64,000 nucleotides of DNA. It comes from Anaerolinea sp. (lineage in GTDB: Bacteria; Chloroflexota; Anaerolineae; Anaerolineales; Anaerolineaceae). This document shows, piece by piece, positions 23,794 to 31,982 of the stretch. The stretch covers positions 1 to 64,000 of the forward strand of contig JARKOV010000076.1 of the NCBI GenBank assembly GCA_029975965.1, given 5' to 3'. The notes beneath the pieces are model-generated. The model was given only the letters and a program-made list of their open reading frames with translations, was not told the DNA's origin and did not search any database. The translations under genes and the position numbers were made by a program. How positions within the stretch are numbered: the first letter of the stretch is position 1; each line of letters starts with the position of its first letter.

Positions 23794-26304
23794 TTATACG
23801 CCGCGACGCCGGCCCAACCCTGCCAGGGCAAGTCCCACAATGATCAAACCGGTCAAGACCATACCCAGGATCAACAGCCCCAGGTAGACTCCCCCTTGCG
23901 CCAGGTAGATGTCCTCAACCAGTTGCAGAATTGTCAGTGCGGGTAGATCGGGGTAAGGTAGGCGCCCGCTATCGAAGAAGGGCACCATCCGCGCGGTGAT
24001 TAAGAGGATGGTCAGACCTGCACCTCCCATGGCCAAAACGGGTGCGATAAAGGCATACGCCATGCCCAGCCATGCCCCGCGCAATCTTGCTGAAAGATGC
24101 CGGCGCTGTTGTTGTGTGCTCGCTGGAAATTTCAAGCCAGGTTGCCGGCGAGCGACCAGGTATCCCAACAGGAGCGCCTCGCTGAGGACAACGGCTAATG
24201 CAAGCCAGCCCAATCCTTCGCTGAAGATGGCAACGAAAGCGAGGATGAGCGAAACCGGCGCGCCAAGCAACGCAATATAATGCGCCAATGGAGGGGGTTC
24301 CCGCCGGAATTCCACCAGCTTTTTGCGCGAATCCATCGCCAGGTTAAGGTACACCAGGCAGATCAGCAGGCTTGCCAGCCCAACCATCACGGCCGCAGCG
24401 AGGGATGCGCTTTGCCCAGGCGGAATTGATCCCGGTGAATGGGCAAATTCTGCGCGATAAAGGCCAAATAAAACCAGACTGATCAACGCTACACAGGCAG
24501 AGGTCGCCATGGCCCAGAAAGTGCGCCAATGCAGTCCGAGGGTATCTTCCACACCGGATGTCCTTAATTCTGAGCGCAAGAAATTGATACGAAAAATATG
24601 GACGGCAAAGAAATAGATTGCAGGGGTCGCCAATCCGCTGACCACAGAGAATTGGATTAGCCTCTTGATCTGTTCGAATCGATCGGCAGCATGGCGCAGG
24701 ATTAACCCCAGCGTGGCATTTTCGAGCACCGGTAACAGGAAAATTCCCAGAAGGAGCGCAAAACCACTGCTCACCGCCAGGGGTGTCGCCAGGAGGTCGG
24801 CAGTCTGTCGCCAGTCGTGGGATGCGGACCGAGCAGCGCTTCTCTCACTGATCAACCCGCCGAGAGCCCCCAAACCGATACCACAGGCGAGCAATGCCCA
24901 ATACAATCCATTGACCCATAAGAATGTGTTTCCCACTCCGCTCACGATCAGGCGAATGGATTCAGCCTCATCCGGGATGAACACCAACCCTTTGCTGAGC
25001 ATACCGGCCGTGCCCTGCAGACCAGCCCACGCCGCTCCAACCAACCCATAGGGGGTCAACCCGGCTGCCGCTCCGGCAACCGCTCCGGCAAGAATGCCAT
25101 CTCCTTTCACAGAGCGACCCGCCAGCCAACCGGTAGCCACCAGGATCAACACCGCCCCGATGCCGCTGAAAATAGCGGGCCAGATAGCATTCTGATAGGC
25201 AGCATCCGCCAGCCCCGTTCGGGCTTGAAAATACCAGGGCACACACAGGCACGCAGACGCGATCAAGCCGCCCAACAGGCCAACCAAGACAACCCGGTTG
25301 GGTGTGGTATTCGCCACAGGAAGATCGGCGCTCGCTTCCAACTCGGGGACAACCGGCACGGTCACGCGCACCTCCACGCCCTTCCCAGGCGCACTTTGCA
25401 GCGAAAACTCACCCCGGACTGACTCTGCCCGCTCGCGCATTCCGTTCAAACCGCTTCCTGGCGAGGCCAAAGAAAGGTCAAAGCCCTGCCCATCGTCGCC
25501 GACCCACATGGCAACCTGCTCTTTTTCTTTCTGCCAATGCAGGGAGAAATGCACCCGTTGCGCCCGGGCGTGCCGCGCTATATTGCTGGTCGCCTCCTGG
25601 GCAATCCGGAACAGCGCTTCTTGTGTCCCGGCAGGGAGCCAACGATCCGGAGGAATATCGCCAATTTCGCATTCCACAACCGCTCCCGTGCGATATTCGA
25701 GCGCTTCGCACAATTCGCGCAACGCCTGGACCAGGCCCACTTTTTCCAACGGCGCAGGCGAAAGCTGTAGGAGCAAAACGTTCGTCTCTACCATGGCTTC
25801 CTGGCTGCTGCGCTGCAGCGCATCCAACGCTTCGAGCGCTCCACTCGGATCGGTTGGGATGCGTTCCCGAGCCGCTGCTGCATTCATCTGGATGCTGAAC
25901 AACTGCTGCTTGATCGAGTCGTGCAATTCACGGGCGAGCCGGTTGCGCTCTTGCTGGGCAGCCGCTTGGCTGATCTCCTGGTTAAGCTGGGTTTGCATCT
26001 CAGCCACGCGTTCCGGGTTCTGCAACAGACCATTCACCTTGGTTGCCAGCCCCAAAAGTAAATCGAATGGTCGCTCGCGTAAACGCTCACCACTCCGACC
26101 GAACATTAACCGGCTCAGACCTTCGTCGATCTCCATCAGCCTTTGCACCAGCGGCAACCACACGGCCAATCCTGCCAGGCTCACACCTGCGACGATTATC
26201 CATCCATTTAGCTCCGTGTGCCCCAACGCAAACGCCAGCGCGCTGCTGAGTGTCAGGGTGAGAAACAGGTATAGGATGAGCCAAAAGGGATTGAAAGGTT
26301 TCAT
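23794..26304 (-). CDS. Histidine kinase with C-terminal polytopic membrane domain
   Basis: A kinase of 836 residues. Two TM helices (about 8-28, 34-54) come first, then a HisKA_3 dimer domain with phospho-His in RNRLARELHDSIKQQLF near 125, and an HATPase_c domain (IAQEATSNIARHARAQ, DDGQGFDLS, GSGLNGMRERA) ending near 315. The remaining ~500 residues form about twelve hydrophobic helices with no enzymatic motif. Kinases of this family normally place sensing or membrane regions before the catalytic core, so the order is unusual. The partner regulator is adjacent. ATG 26304 follows GGAGG. Confidence 0.9.
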   Translation of the reverse strand: MKPFNPFWLILYLFLTLTLSSALAFALGHTELNGWIIVAGVSLAGLAVWLPLVQRLMEIDEGLSRLMFGRSGERLRERPFDLLLGLATKVNGLLQNPERVAEMQTQLNQEISQAAAQQERNRLARELHDSIKQQLFSIQMNAAAARERIPTDPSGALEALDALQRSSQEAMVETNVLLLQLSPAPLEKVGLVQALRELCEALEYRTGAVVECEIGDIPPDRWLPAGTQEALFRIAQEATSNIARHARAQRVHFSLHWQKEKEQVAMWVGDDGQGFDLSLASPGSGLNGMRERAESVRGEFSLQSAPGKGVEVRVTVPVVPELEASADLPVANTTPNRVVLVGLLGGLIASACLCVPWYFQARTGLADAAYQNAIWPAIFSGIGAVLILVATGWLAGRSVKGDGILAGAVAGAAAGLTPYGLVGAAWAGLQGTAGMLSKGLVFIPDEAESIRLIVSGVGNTFLWVNGLYWALLACGIGLGALGGLISERSAARSASHDWRQTADLLATPLAVSSGFALLLGIFLLPVLENATLGLILRHAADRFEQIKRLIQFSVVSGLATPAIYFFAVHIFRINFLRSELRTSGVEDTLGLHWRTFWAMATSACVALISLVLFGLYRAEFAHSPGSIPPGQSASLAAAVMVGLASLLICLVYLNLAMDSRKKLVEFRREPPPLAHYIALLGAPVSLILAFVAIFSEGLGWLALAVVLSEALLLGYLVARRQPGLKFPASTQQQRRHLSARLRGAWLGMAYAFIAPVLAMGGAGLTILLITARMVPFFDSGRLPYPDLPALTILQLVEDIYLAQGGVYLGLLILGMVLTGLIIVGLALAGLGRRRGV

Positions 26305-26802
26305 CGTATCCTCCACGATTAATGATAAGGATATCGCCCCACAACACGCCTGTCACCCCTCAAAAGAGGGATTCGGATGGAGTGCTCCGTCATCCGTAAT
26401 AGGACTGACCACTGTGTAAACGCCGCAAACTGTGAGTTATATTCATCCTGGTGATTTGAAAGGATCCTCTCACAATCGTATGCTTTTTGTTGACCTGCGA
26501 TCCCCCTCATCCCCATCCTTCTACCCTGCGGGCATCATGTCCCAGAAGGCGAAGGGAGCCGATTCGCAACCCTTTCCCGCGGGAGAGGGCAGGGAAGCAC
26601 TGAGCTTTGACAGTGTGAGGTCTCTTTCTTTACTTTTGGAAAGCCCTGGCGATTAATACAGGTGCATTTTATTGCAAGGGGCAATACAGTATAATGATTT
26701 CAATAAATGAACCGCAACTGCTCAGCGGGTAGAGGAGAAGCCTCTTGCACCCCTGGCTGAGTAGTTCCAATGAACCATTAAAATCCAGATATGGAGGATG
26801 AC
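26305..26802. other. Intergenic region with hairpins, promoter and repeat copy A
   Basis: A 498-bp gap between divergent genes. Near the kinase side are two small hairpins (CCCTC-aaaa-GAGGG at 26357-26370; CGGATG...CATCCG about 26374-26396). Around 26500-26600 is a C-rich stretch with internal complementarity (CCTTCT...AGAAGG; CCCGCGGG) that looks like an old repeat. A TATAAT at 26690-26695 predicts a transcript whose 100-nt leader contains the hairpin repeat at 26716-26766. No gene was seen in it. Confidence 0.6.
26716..26766 (+). repeat. Dispersed hairpin repeat, copy A
   Basis: A 51-nt imperfect palindrome: outer stem AACTgCTCAGC with GCTGAGtAGTT, inner stems GGT/ACC and GAGG/CCTC. Copy B lies at 42669-42717 on the other strand: 18 identical nt at one end (AACTGCTCAGCGGGTAGA) and 12 identical nt near the other (CCCCTGGCTGAG), while the middle differs but still pairs. 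Here it lies in the predicted 5' leader of the AHSA1-PDZ-DinB gene. Confidence 0.75.
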
Positions 26803-28011
26803 ATGGCCACCAGCTTGAAATTCGTGCAGACGATCAGCGCGCCCGCGGTCCTGGTATACCGCGCCTTCACCAACGCGACAGCGCTGCGCGAATGGCTCTG
26901 TGACAAAGTAACGGTCGATCCAAAACCGGGGGGCCATTTTTTTGTCGGCTGGAACAATGGGTACTACGCCTGTGGTGAGTATGTGAAGGTTAATCCCGAA
27001 CGCGAAGTCTCTTTCATCTGGAACGGCCGAGATGACCCAGAGCCAACCACGGTCAATATCTATATCACCGCGTTGGATAACGGCTCCACCACCCTGTCGT
27101 TGGAGCAAACCGGCCTCGACAACACCCCTCAATGGGCCAAGGCTTACGAAGAAATCTCGAATGGTTGGAACCTGGGATTAAAAAATCTGGTCTCGGTCCT
27201 CGAGTCAGGGCCCGACCTGCGCATCGTCACCCGGCCAATGCTGGGTGTGGTTTTCGGCGATTTCAACAAGAAAAAGGCAGAAGAGTTGAAGGTGCCGGTG
27301 GATACAGGGTTACGCCTGGATAGCCTGGTCGAAGGGTTGGGCGCTCAGAAGGCAGGCTTGAAAAAAGACGACGTGATCGTCTCCCTCAATGGCAAGCCTA
27401 CCCCCGACTTCGCCGCCATTTTAACCATCATCCAGAGCCTTCAAGCCGGCGATCACGTGGATGTCGGCTTCTACCGCGGACCGGAGAAAAAGCGCGCCGA
27501 CATGGAATTGTCCCGTCGTCCAATGCCCGAAATCCCCCCCAACACGGTGGCTTTCGGCGAAGCGGTCAAGAAGATCAACCTCAAAGCAGACTCCTTGCTC
27601 GAAGAAGCGCTTCAGGGGGTCAGCGAGTCCGAAGGCGATTTCAAACCGGCGCCCAATGAGTGGTCAATCAAAGAAATTTTGGCGCATTTGATCCACGGCG
27701 AACGCGATACGCAAAGCTACATCAGCGAGTACGTCTTCAGCCAGGAGCGGGTAGCGGATGGGTATGGAGACAATCTTCCCGCCCGGATCTCCGCCACGGT
27801 CCACGCGTACCAGACGATTTCCAGCCTGCTTGAAGAATTAAAACGCGGAGAAGAAGAGACCGTTTACATCGTCTCGCACCTCCCCGCGGAATTCGTCGCC
27901 AATAAAGGCAGCTACTGGAAACTGGCCTTCAACATGCTGCAGCTTCCCATACATACCCAGGAACATGTCGCCCAGATCAAGGCGAACCTGGCCGCTGCGC
28001 GGGCAAAGTGA
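26803..28011 (+). CDS. AHSA1/SRPBCC - PDZ - DinB triple-domain fusion protein
   Basis: A soluble protein of 402 residues. Residues 1-140 are an AHSA1/SRPBCC domain (VYRAFTNATALREWLCD; GGHFFVGWNNGYYACGEYV). Residues ~150-245 are a PDZ domain (GLRLDSLVEGLGAQKAGLKK, DDVIVSLNGKPTPDF). Residues ~255-402 are a DinB-like four-helix domain (APNEWSIKEILAHLIHGE near 285, LQLPIHTQEHVAQI near 380) with the His residues that usually bind metal. No signal peptide. ATG 26803 follows GGAGG; an ATG 12 nt upstream forms part of that SD. The function is unknown; a thiol- or stress-related ligand-binding role is a guess. Confidence 0.85.
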   Translation: MATSLKFVQTISAPAVLVYRAFTNATALREWLCDKVTVDPKPGGHFFVGWNNGYYACGEYVKVNPEREVSFIWNGRDDPEPTTVNIYITALDNGSTTLSLEQTGLDNTPQWAKAYEEISNGWNLGLKNLVSVLESGPDLRIVTRPMLGVVFGDFNKKKAEELKVPVDTGLRLDSLVEGLGAQKAGLKKDDVIVSLNGKPTPDFAAILTIIQSLQAGDHVDVGFYRGPEKKRADMELSRRPMPEIPPNTVAFGEAVKKINLKADSLLEEALQGVSESEGDFKPAPNEWSIKEILAHLIHGERDTQSYISEYVFSQERVADGYGDNLPARISATVHAYQTISSLLEELKRGEEETVYIVSHLPAEFVANKGSYWKLAFNMLQLPIHTQEHVAQIKANLAAARAK

Positions 28012-28023
28012 CCTGGTTAAACC

Positions 28024-28051
28024 GCAAAGCAGGTGACGTCCACCTGCTTTG
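28024..28051. terminator. Bidirectional terminator
   Basis: CAAAGCAGGTG (28025-28035) pairs with CACCTGCTTTG (28041-28051) over a 5-nt loop. It lies between convergent genes. The poly-U tail is weak, so the strength is uncertain. Confidence 0.75.
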
Positions 28052-28067
28052 TGCTTTAAATGCCGCC

Positions 28068-29210
28068 TTATGGCCGGGCAAAATTCAACGTATAGTAACC
28101 TTTGTAGGTGCTGTTTGCGACAAAGGCGTAGCCAATCCCTATCTCAGTGACTTTGGTGCTGAGGATATTCTTGCGATGGACGTCGCTGTTCATCCACCAG
28201 TTGAACGCTCCTTGCGGGGTTCCGCCAAAGTCTGGGTCGCCGACATAGATATTCTCGCTGGCGTACGAGTAAGCATATCCTTGCGCTTGAATCCGGGTCG
28301 CCCAGGAAGAGCCATCTGAGCCGGTGTGATCGATGAAATCATTGCAGCCCATATCCTGGCTATGGGCAAATGCCGCAGCGGAAAGCTGGCTCTGCAAGGT
28401 TAATGCGGGGAGGCTTTGCTCGGCGCGCGCCTGGTTGATCAATGCGAGGACCTGCATCTCGTACTCATTATTGCGCTGAGTGGGGCAGGCGCCAGTCGCC
28501 ACCTGGGTTCCACCCGTATTCCCCGGCGAAGAAGCGCCTCCACCAGCCGCCTGTGTCTCGTCAGCGTACCAACTGACCGAAATTTTTGCCCAGATCAGGT
28601 CTTTGCCGTGGCTGTTGACGCCAAACCTTTGCCCATCTGTGCTCTCGAATTCCCACAAGCTGGTGTAAATTCCCCCTTGTGGCGGTGAGCGCAATTCGAC
28701 CGATACATCGGCGATCTCACCCGGCTCGATGCGCGGCATCGGGTTGGCAAGCGGCGCATTGAGATTCGAACCCCCGGCAAAGACCAACTTGTAATTGTCC
28801 CAGGTGCAGGTACCTTCATTGCGAACCTGCCAGGTTTTGGTAAAGGTCACATTTTGCTTGAATGCCGTGCCGTCCGGAACATTGACATCCTTATAAAAGG
28901 CAGCCTTGTTGATGCATGCATCCGATTGGTTTGCGTCACCGGAGCCCGGATTGGGATTCTCCACAGTTGGCGTGGGGCTGGCTTCCGCAGTCGGTGTAGC
29001 CTCGGGAGTGGCTGCCGGCACCTCTTGCCCCGGTTGGTCAGGCGTCGGCGAGGCGGCTTCGGTAGGCATCGGCTCTCCAGGGACGGGGGTGAAAGTTGCC
29101 TCAATTTGTTGCGGAGGAGCCGCGGTCGGTAAAGATTGGGTAAGGGTCGGCGGTTGCGCGCACGCGGCTAACAGCAAGACTCCAACGAAAAAGGGCAACA
29201 GTGTTTTCAT
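28068..29210 (-). CDS. Lipoprotein with NBR1-like Ig domain and CAP domain
   Basis: A protein of 380 residues. Lipoprotein signal with lipobox LLAAC (Cys 17), then a Pro/Thr/Ala-rich linker to about 90. Residues ~105-205 form an NBR1-type Ig domain (TFTKTWQVRNEGTCTWDNY, SLWEFESTDGQRFG). Residues ~250-380 are a CAP/SCP-like domain (VLALINQARAEQSLPAL, AFAHSQDMGCNDFIDHTGSD, SENIYVGDP, HRKNILS), keeping the two His and the Glu of the CAP cavity. It is probably displayed on the cell surface; CAP activity in bacteria is poorly known. A good promoter lies just upstream. Confidence 0.93.
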   Translation of the reverse strand: MKTLLPFFVGVLLLAACAQPPTLTQSLPTAAPPQQIEATFTPVPGEPMPTEAASPTPDQPGQEVPAATPEATPTAEASPTPTVENPNPGSGDANQSDACINKAAFYKDVNVPDGTAFKQNVTFTKTWQVRNEGTCTWDNYKLVFAGGSNLNAPLANPMPRIEPGEIADVSVELRSPPQGGIYTSLWEFESTDGQRFGVNSHGKDLIWAKISVSWYADETQAAGGGASSPGNTGGTQVATGACPTQRNNEYEMQVLALINQARAEQSLPALTLQSQLSAAAFAHSQDMGCNDFIDHTGSDGSSWATRIQAQGYAYSYASENIYVGDPDFGGTPQGAFNWWMNSDVHRKNILSTKVTEIGIGYAFVANSTYKGYYTLNFARP

Positions 29211-29240
29211 ACATCCCCTGATAAATCGAATAGTATGTTG

Positions 29241-29269
29241 ATTATAATTCCTTATTTTGTCAAATTCAA
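29241..29269 (-). promoter_or_regulatory. Promoter of the CAP lipoprotein gene
   Basis: Minus strand TTGAAT (29269-29264), 17-nt spacer, TATAAT (29246-29241), about 30 nt before ATG 29210. Further upstream a GCGCGAT...ATCGCGC hairpin (about 29280-29299) may terminate the isomerase gene. Confidence 0.7.
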
Positions 29270-29333
29270 ATCAAACTGGCGCGATGGGTAGATCGCGCTA
29301 GATCCAGGGAAATGTGCAGAAAAAGAATTCGGC

Positions 29334-30128
29334 TCAGGAGGCCAGCCGCTTCATCACCGCCAGGGCAGCCGTTGCATCCGGGCGAAAATCCTGGTACCCG
29401 GCTTCCAGACTGACCCTCCCCTCGTACCCGGCCCGCTTCAACGCGTCGAAAAACGCCACGCCGTATTCATCCGCCGCCAATGGATACGTTCGTCGCACCG
29501 GATTGGCAAAATGGGCATGTGCCAGCAGGTCACGAGCGGTCAGGGCGATGCCAAAGTCTTCCTCCTCGCGGTAGAGGTGGTAAATGTCCAATAACAGCCG
29601 GACGTTTGGATCATCGACCAGCCTGGCCAGGGCGAAGCCTTCGGCTGCGGTGTGGATGATATTGCACTCCGCCCGGTTCAGCGGCTCGACAGCTATCGTA
29701 ATGCCATACTCCCGGCCAATCCCTCCGGCTATACGCAACATCTCAATGAGCTGCACCCAGGCCTTTTCTTTCGGAAAACCTGCCGGCACGTTCCGCGCAC
29801 CGCCGCTGCCGAACACGACCACCTTCACTCCCAGGCGGCTCGCCCGGGTCAGCGCGAGGCTCAAGTATTGGCGAATTTTCTCCATATCAGCATTTTCACC
29901 GGTCAGGCGCAGATTACCAGGAAAAAACAGGTTGCAGGCCTCGCAAGGCACCTCACGCGCCAGCAGCTCCCGCTCTACCTTTTGGAATTCTTCCTCCGGC
30001 AGCCCCGCCAGGGTCGATAATGGCAGCTCGATGTAGTCAAAGCCGCAAGCTCTCACCGCCGACAGGAAGTCGAACTCGCTTCCATCGATGTTTTTTCCGG
30101 TCAGGTAGCCGCATACGCCGAATTTCAT
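29334..30128 (-). CDS. Sugar phosphate isomerase/epimerase (AP endonuclease 2 TIM-barrel family)
   Basis: A protein of 264 residues. Xylose-isomerase-like TIM barrel: FGVCGYLTGKN, FDYIELPL, the metal ligands IAVEPLNRAE and LLLDIYHLYREEED, the HAHFANP strand and VSLEAGYQD near the end. The substrate is not predictable from sequence; relatives include ketose 3-epimerases and hydroxypyruvate isomerase. It starts after GGAG; a second ATG lies one codon upstream. The dispersed palindrome at 30169-30219 lies just upstream. Confidence 0.85.
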   Translation of the reverse strand: MKFGVCGYLTGKNIDGSEFDFLSAVRACGFDYIELPLSTLAGLPEEEFQKVERELLAREVPCEACNLFFPGNLRLTGENADMEKIRQYLSLALTRASRLGVKVVVFGSGGARNVPAGFPKEKAWVQLIEMLRIAGGIGREYGITIAVEPLNRAECNIIHTAAEGFALARLVDDPNVRLLLDIYHLYREEEDFGIALTARDLLAHAHFANPVRRTYPLAADEYGVAFFDALKRAGYEGRVSLEAGYQDFRPDATAALAVMKRLAS

Positions 30129-30168
30129 CATTTTCTCCATCGCAGCAATCGATCTGCTCGGTGATCAA

Positions 30169-30219
30169 GTAAATTTTTTTATGTAAAATGTGGGCTTTGC
30201 CCCATATTTTACACAAAAT
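30169..30219. repeat. Dispersed palindromic repeat, copy 1
   Basis: 13-nt arms TGTAAAATGTGGG (30182-30194) and CCCATATTTTACA (30201-30213) around a 6-nt loop CTTTGC, with matching flanks (GTAAATTT on the left, AAAAT on the right). Copy 2 is at 61651-61702. The arms stay complementary apart from one G-T pair. It lies between the O-antigen ligase stop and the isomerase start. Confidence 0.75.
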
Positions 30220-30232
30220 TAAGAACCCACCC

Positions 30233-31903
30233 TTACTCGGTAGCCTCGTTAAGCATCTGCAAGGCCTGCTGCACTTCTGGCTGGTCTGGAGATAAGCGCA
30301 GCGAAGCCTGATATGCATACCGGGCAAGCGCAGGTTCGCCATTCGTGCTCCACCACCAACCCCAGACGTTCAACTCCTCTGTAATCCCCGGCACTTTTTC
30401 CAGGTAGGACTCAGCTTTCTCGACCTCGCCTACCCACACGTATGCCAGCCCGAGTGCTTTGATGGTCGCCTCGTCCTGCGAATCAGCCTCACAAGCTTTT
30501 TCCAGCTCCTTGAGAGCTTCGGAGAAACGTTTTTCGTCGCTCAGCAGCAAGCCCAGGCGGAAATGCGCAGTTCGCTGGTCGTCATCCACGGCGGCAGAAA
30601 CCTTCAGATCCTCCACCGCCAGGCCGGTCAGCAGCTCCTTTTCGCTGCCTGACAGAGTCCCATTCAGAGCCGCCCTGGCTTGTTCGATGCAGCCTGTTTC
30701 GGCCTGCCATGCGCCAGGTTGGACGGGCAGCGCGACCAGCGCCGCACCCACAATCAGCACAGCAACCCCGAGTGGCAGGAGTTGACTCAGGCGTTTCGAA
30801 TCGTTCGCCGGTTGGTGCGATAGCATTGAACCATACAGGCCCAATGCCAGGAAGAACGGCAACCAGCACCACAGATCGACGTAAGGGCGCGCATCGCTCA
30901 AACCATGCAGAAAGAAGGCCAGCATCCCGAGCCAGCTACTCTCGAAAAGCGCATCACCCCGGTCGCCGCGATACCGTGCCGCATTCCATAACAATGCGGC
31001 GATCAGCCACACCAACGCGAAAATACCCAACAGGCCTTGCTCAAGCCAGGCTTCGAGATACAGGTTGTGGGAATAAGTCAGGTACGGCACCTGGATCAGC
31101 AACACGTAGCGTGAATACTGCGCTGCGAACTGCCCCCCCAGGCCGATCCCCCGAAATGGCATATCCTGGATCAAGCTCAGGCTGCCGCGGTAAACATCCA
31201 GGCGATCTTCGCGGCTGAAGATTGGGGCGAGAACCCGGTCTACCAGCGGGACACGCTCAATAGCGCGGATATTGCCTTGCAGGAGGACGAACGCACCCAA
31301 ACCGATCACCAAAATGCCCAACCCAAGCGCCACCCACCTCGCCGGCCGGTAGTGTACCGCCAGCCAGATTACCCCGGCAAGACCTATTCCCAGCCAGGCT
31401 CCACGCGAGACGCTGAACAGCAGCCCCAATGCGATAAGACCCACCGCCAGACCGGCTGCCAGCCGCCACCATTTCCCGCGCTCCAGCACCAGCAGACCTA
31501 CGCCCAGGAACAACAAACTTTCGAGAAAGGTCGCCACGCTGTTCGGGTGAGGTTGCCAGAAGGTCGCCCGCGGAAAATAACCACTGACCCAAGCGGCGAG
31601 GCGAGAGATCGAGCCAATTTTCTCCCCCGGTTGGAGGTAGCCAGCTTGCGTGATAAAGAACAACCCGAGCAGCGCGCCCGCCAGAACCGCCATCCGCGCC
31701 ACAATGAACAGGCCAGATCGCGTCTTCACCCCACGCGAAACTCCCAGGTAGAGCGCCCCCCCGGCAAGCAAAACCCCCAGCGGCAGCCAGCTCAAGCTGC
31801 GATCATAGGCCGGAAGCACGCCCAGCGCTGCACTCAGCATGAAGAGCAGGATGGGCAGATCGATCCCGTTCAAGCGAATATGGGGGAGCCGGATGGGTCG
31901 CAT
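30233..31903 (-). CDS. O-antigen ligase/polymerase-like (Wzy_C) membrane protein with TPR tail
   Basis: A protein of 556 residues. About twelve TM helices to residue ~415, with the Wzy_C segment LFSVSRGAWLGIGLAGV and the periplasmic loop YLTYSHNLYLEAWLEQGLLG that mark this family. The C-terminal ~140 residues hold TPR-like helices (HFRLGLLLSDEKRFSEALKE; DEATIKALGLAYVWVGEVEK). It is likely to join glycan units in the envelope. A large membrane protein lies directly upstream on the same strand (79-nt gap). Confidence 0.88.
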   Translation of the reverse strand: MRPIRLPHIRLNGIDLPILLFMLSAALGVLPAYDRSLSWLPLGVLLAGGALYLGVSRGVKTRSGLFIVARMAVLAGALLGLFFITQAGYLQPGEKIGSISRLAAWVSGYFPRATFWQPHPNSVATFLESLLFLGVGLLVLERGKWWRLAAGLAVGLIALGLLFSVSRGAWLGIGLAGVIWLAVHYRPARWVALGLGILVIGLGAFVLLQGNIRAIERVPLVDRVLAPIFSREDRLDVYRGSLSLIQDMPFRGIGLGGQFAAQYSRYVLLIQVPYLTYSHNLYLEAWLEQGLLGIFALVWLIAALLWNAARYRGDRGDALFESSWLGMLAFFLHGLSDARPYVDLWCWLPFFLALGLYGSMLSHQPANDSKRLSQLLPLGVAVLIVGAALVALPVQPGAWQAETGCIEQARAALNGTLSGSEKELLTGLAVEDLKVSAAVDDDQRTAHFRLGLLLSDEKRFSEALKELEKACEADSQDEATIKALGLAYVWVGEVEKAESYLEKVPGITEELNVWGWWWSTNGEPALARYAYQASLRLSPDQPEVQQALQMLNEATE

Positions 31904-31982
31904 GGTCAGCAATCACTTGCGCACTACAGTCATTGTACCAAAGCAGGCCGATGTTCGCTTTGTAATCCGGAGGCTTGGAGAA

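Noticed and set aside
25298..26419. 373-codon open frame on the plus strand
   Set aside because: Antisense to the histidine kinase, whose catalytic motifs lie on the minus strand.
26716..26766. Possible tRNA (the stretch CTCAGCGGGTAGA resembles a D-arm)
   Set aside because: No acceptor stem, anticodon arm or TTC-like T-arm; it folds as one long hairpin and has a second copy.
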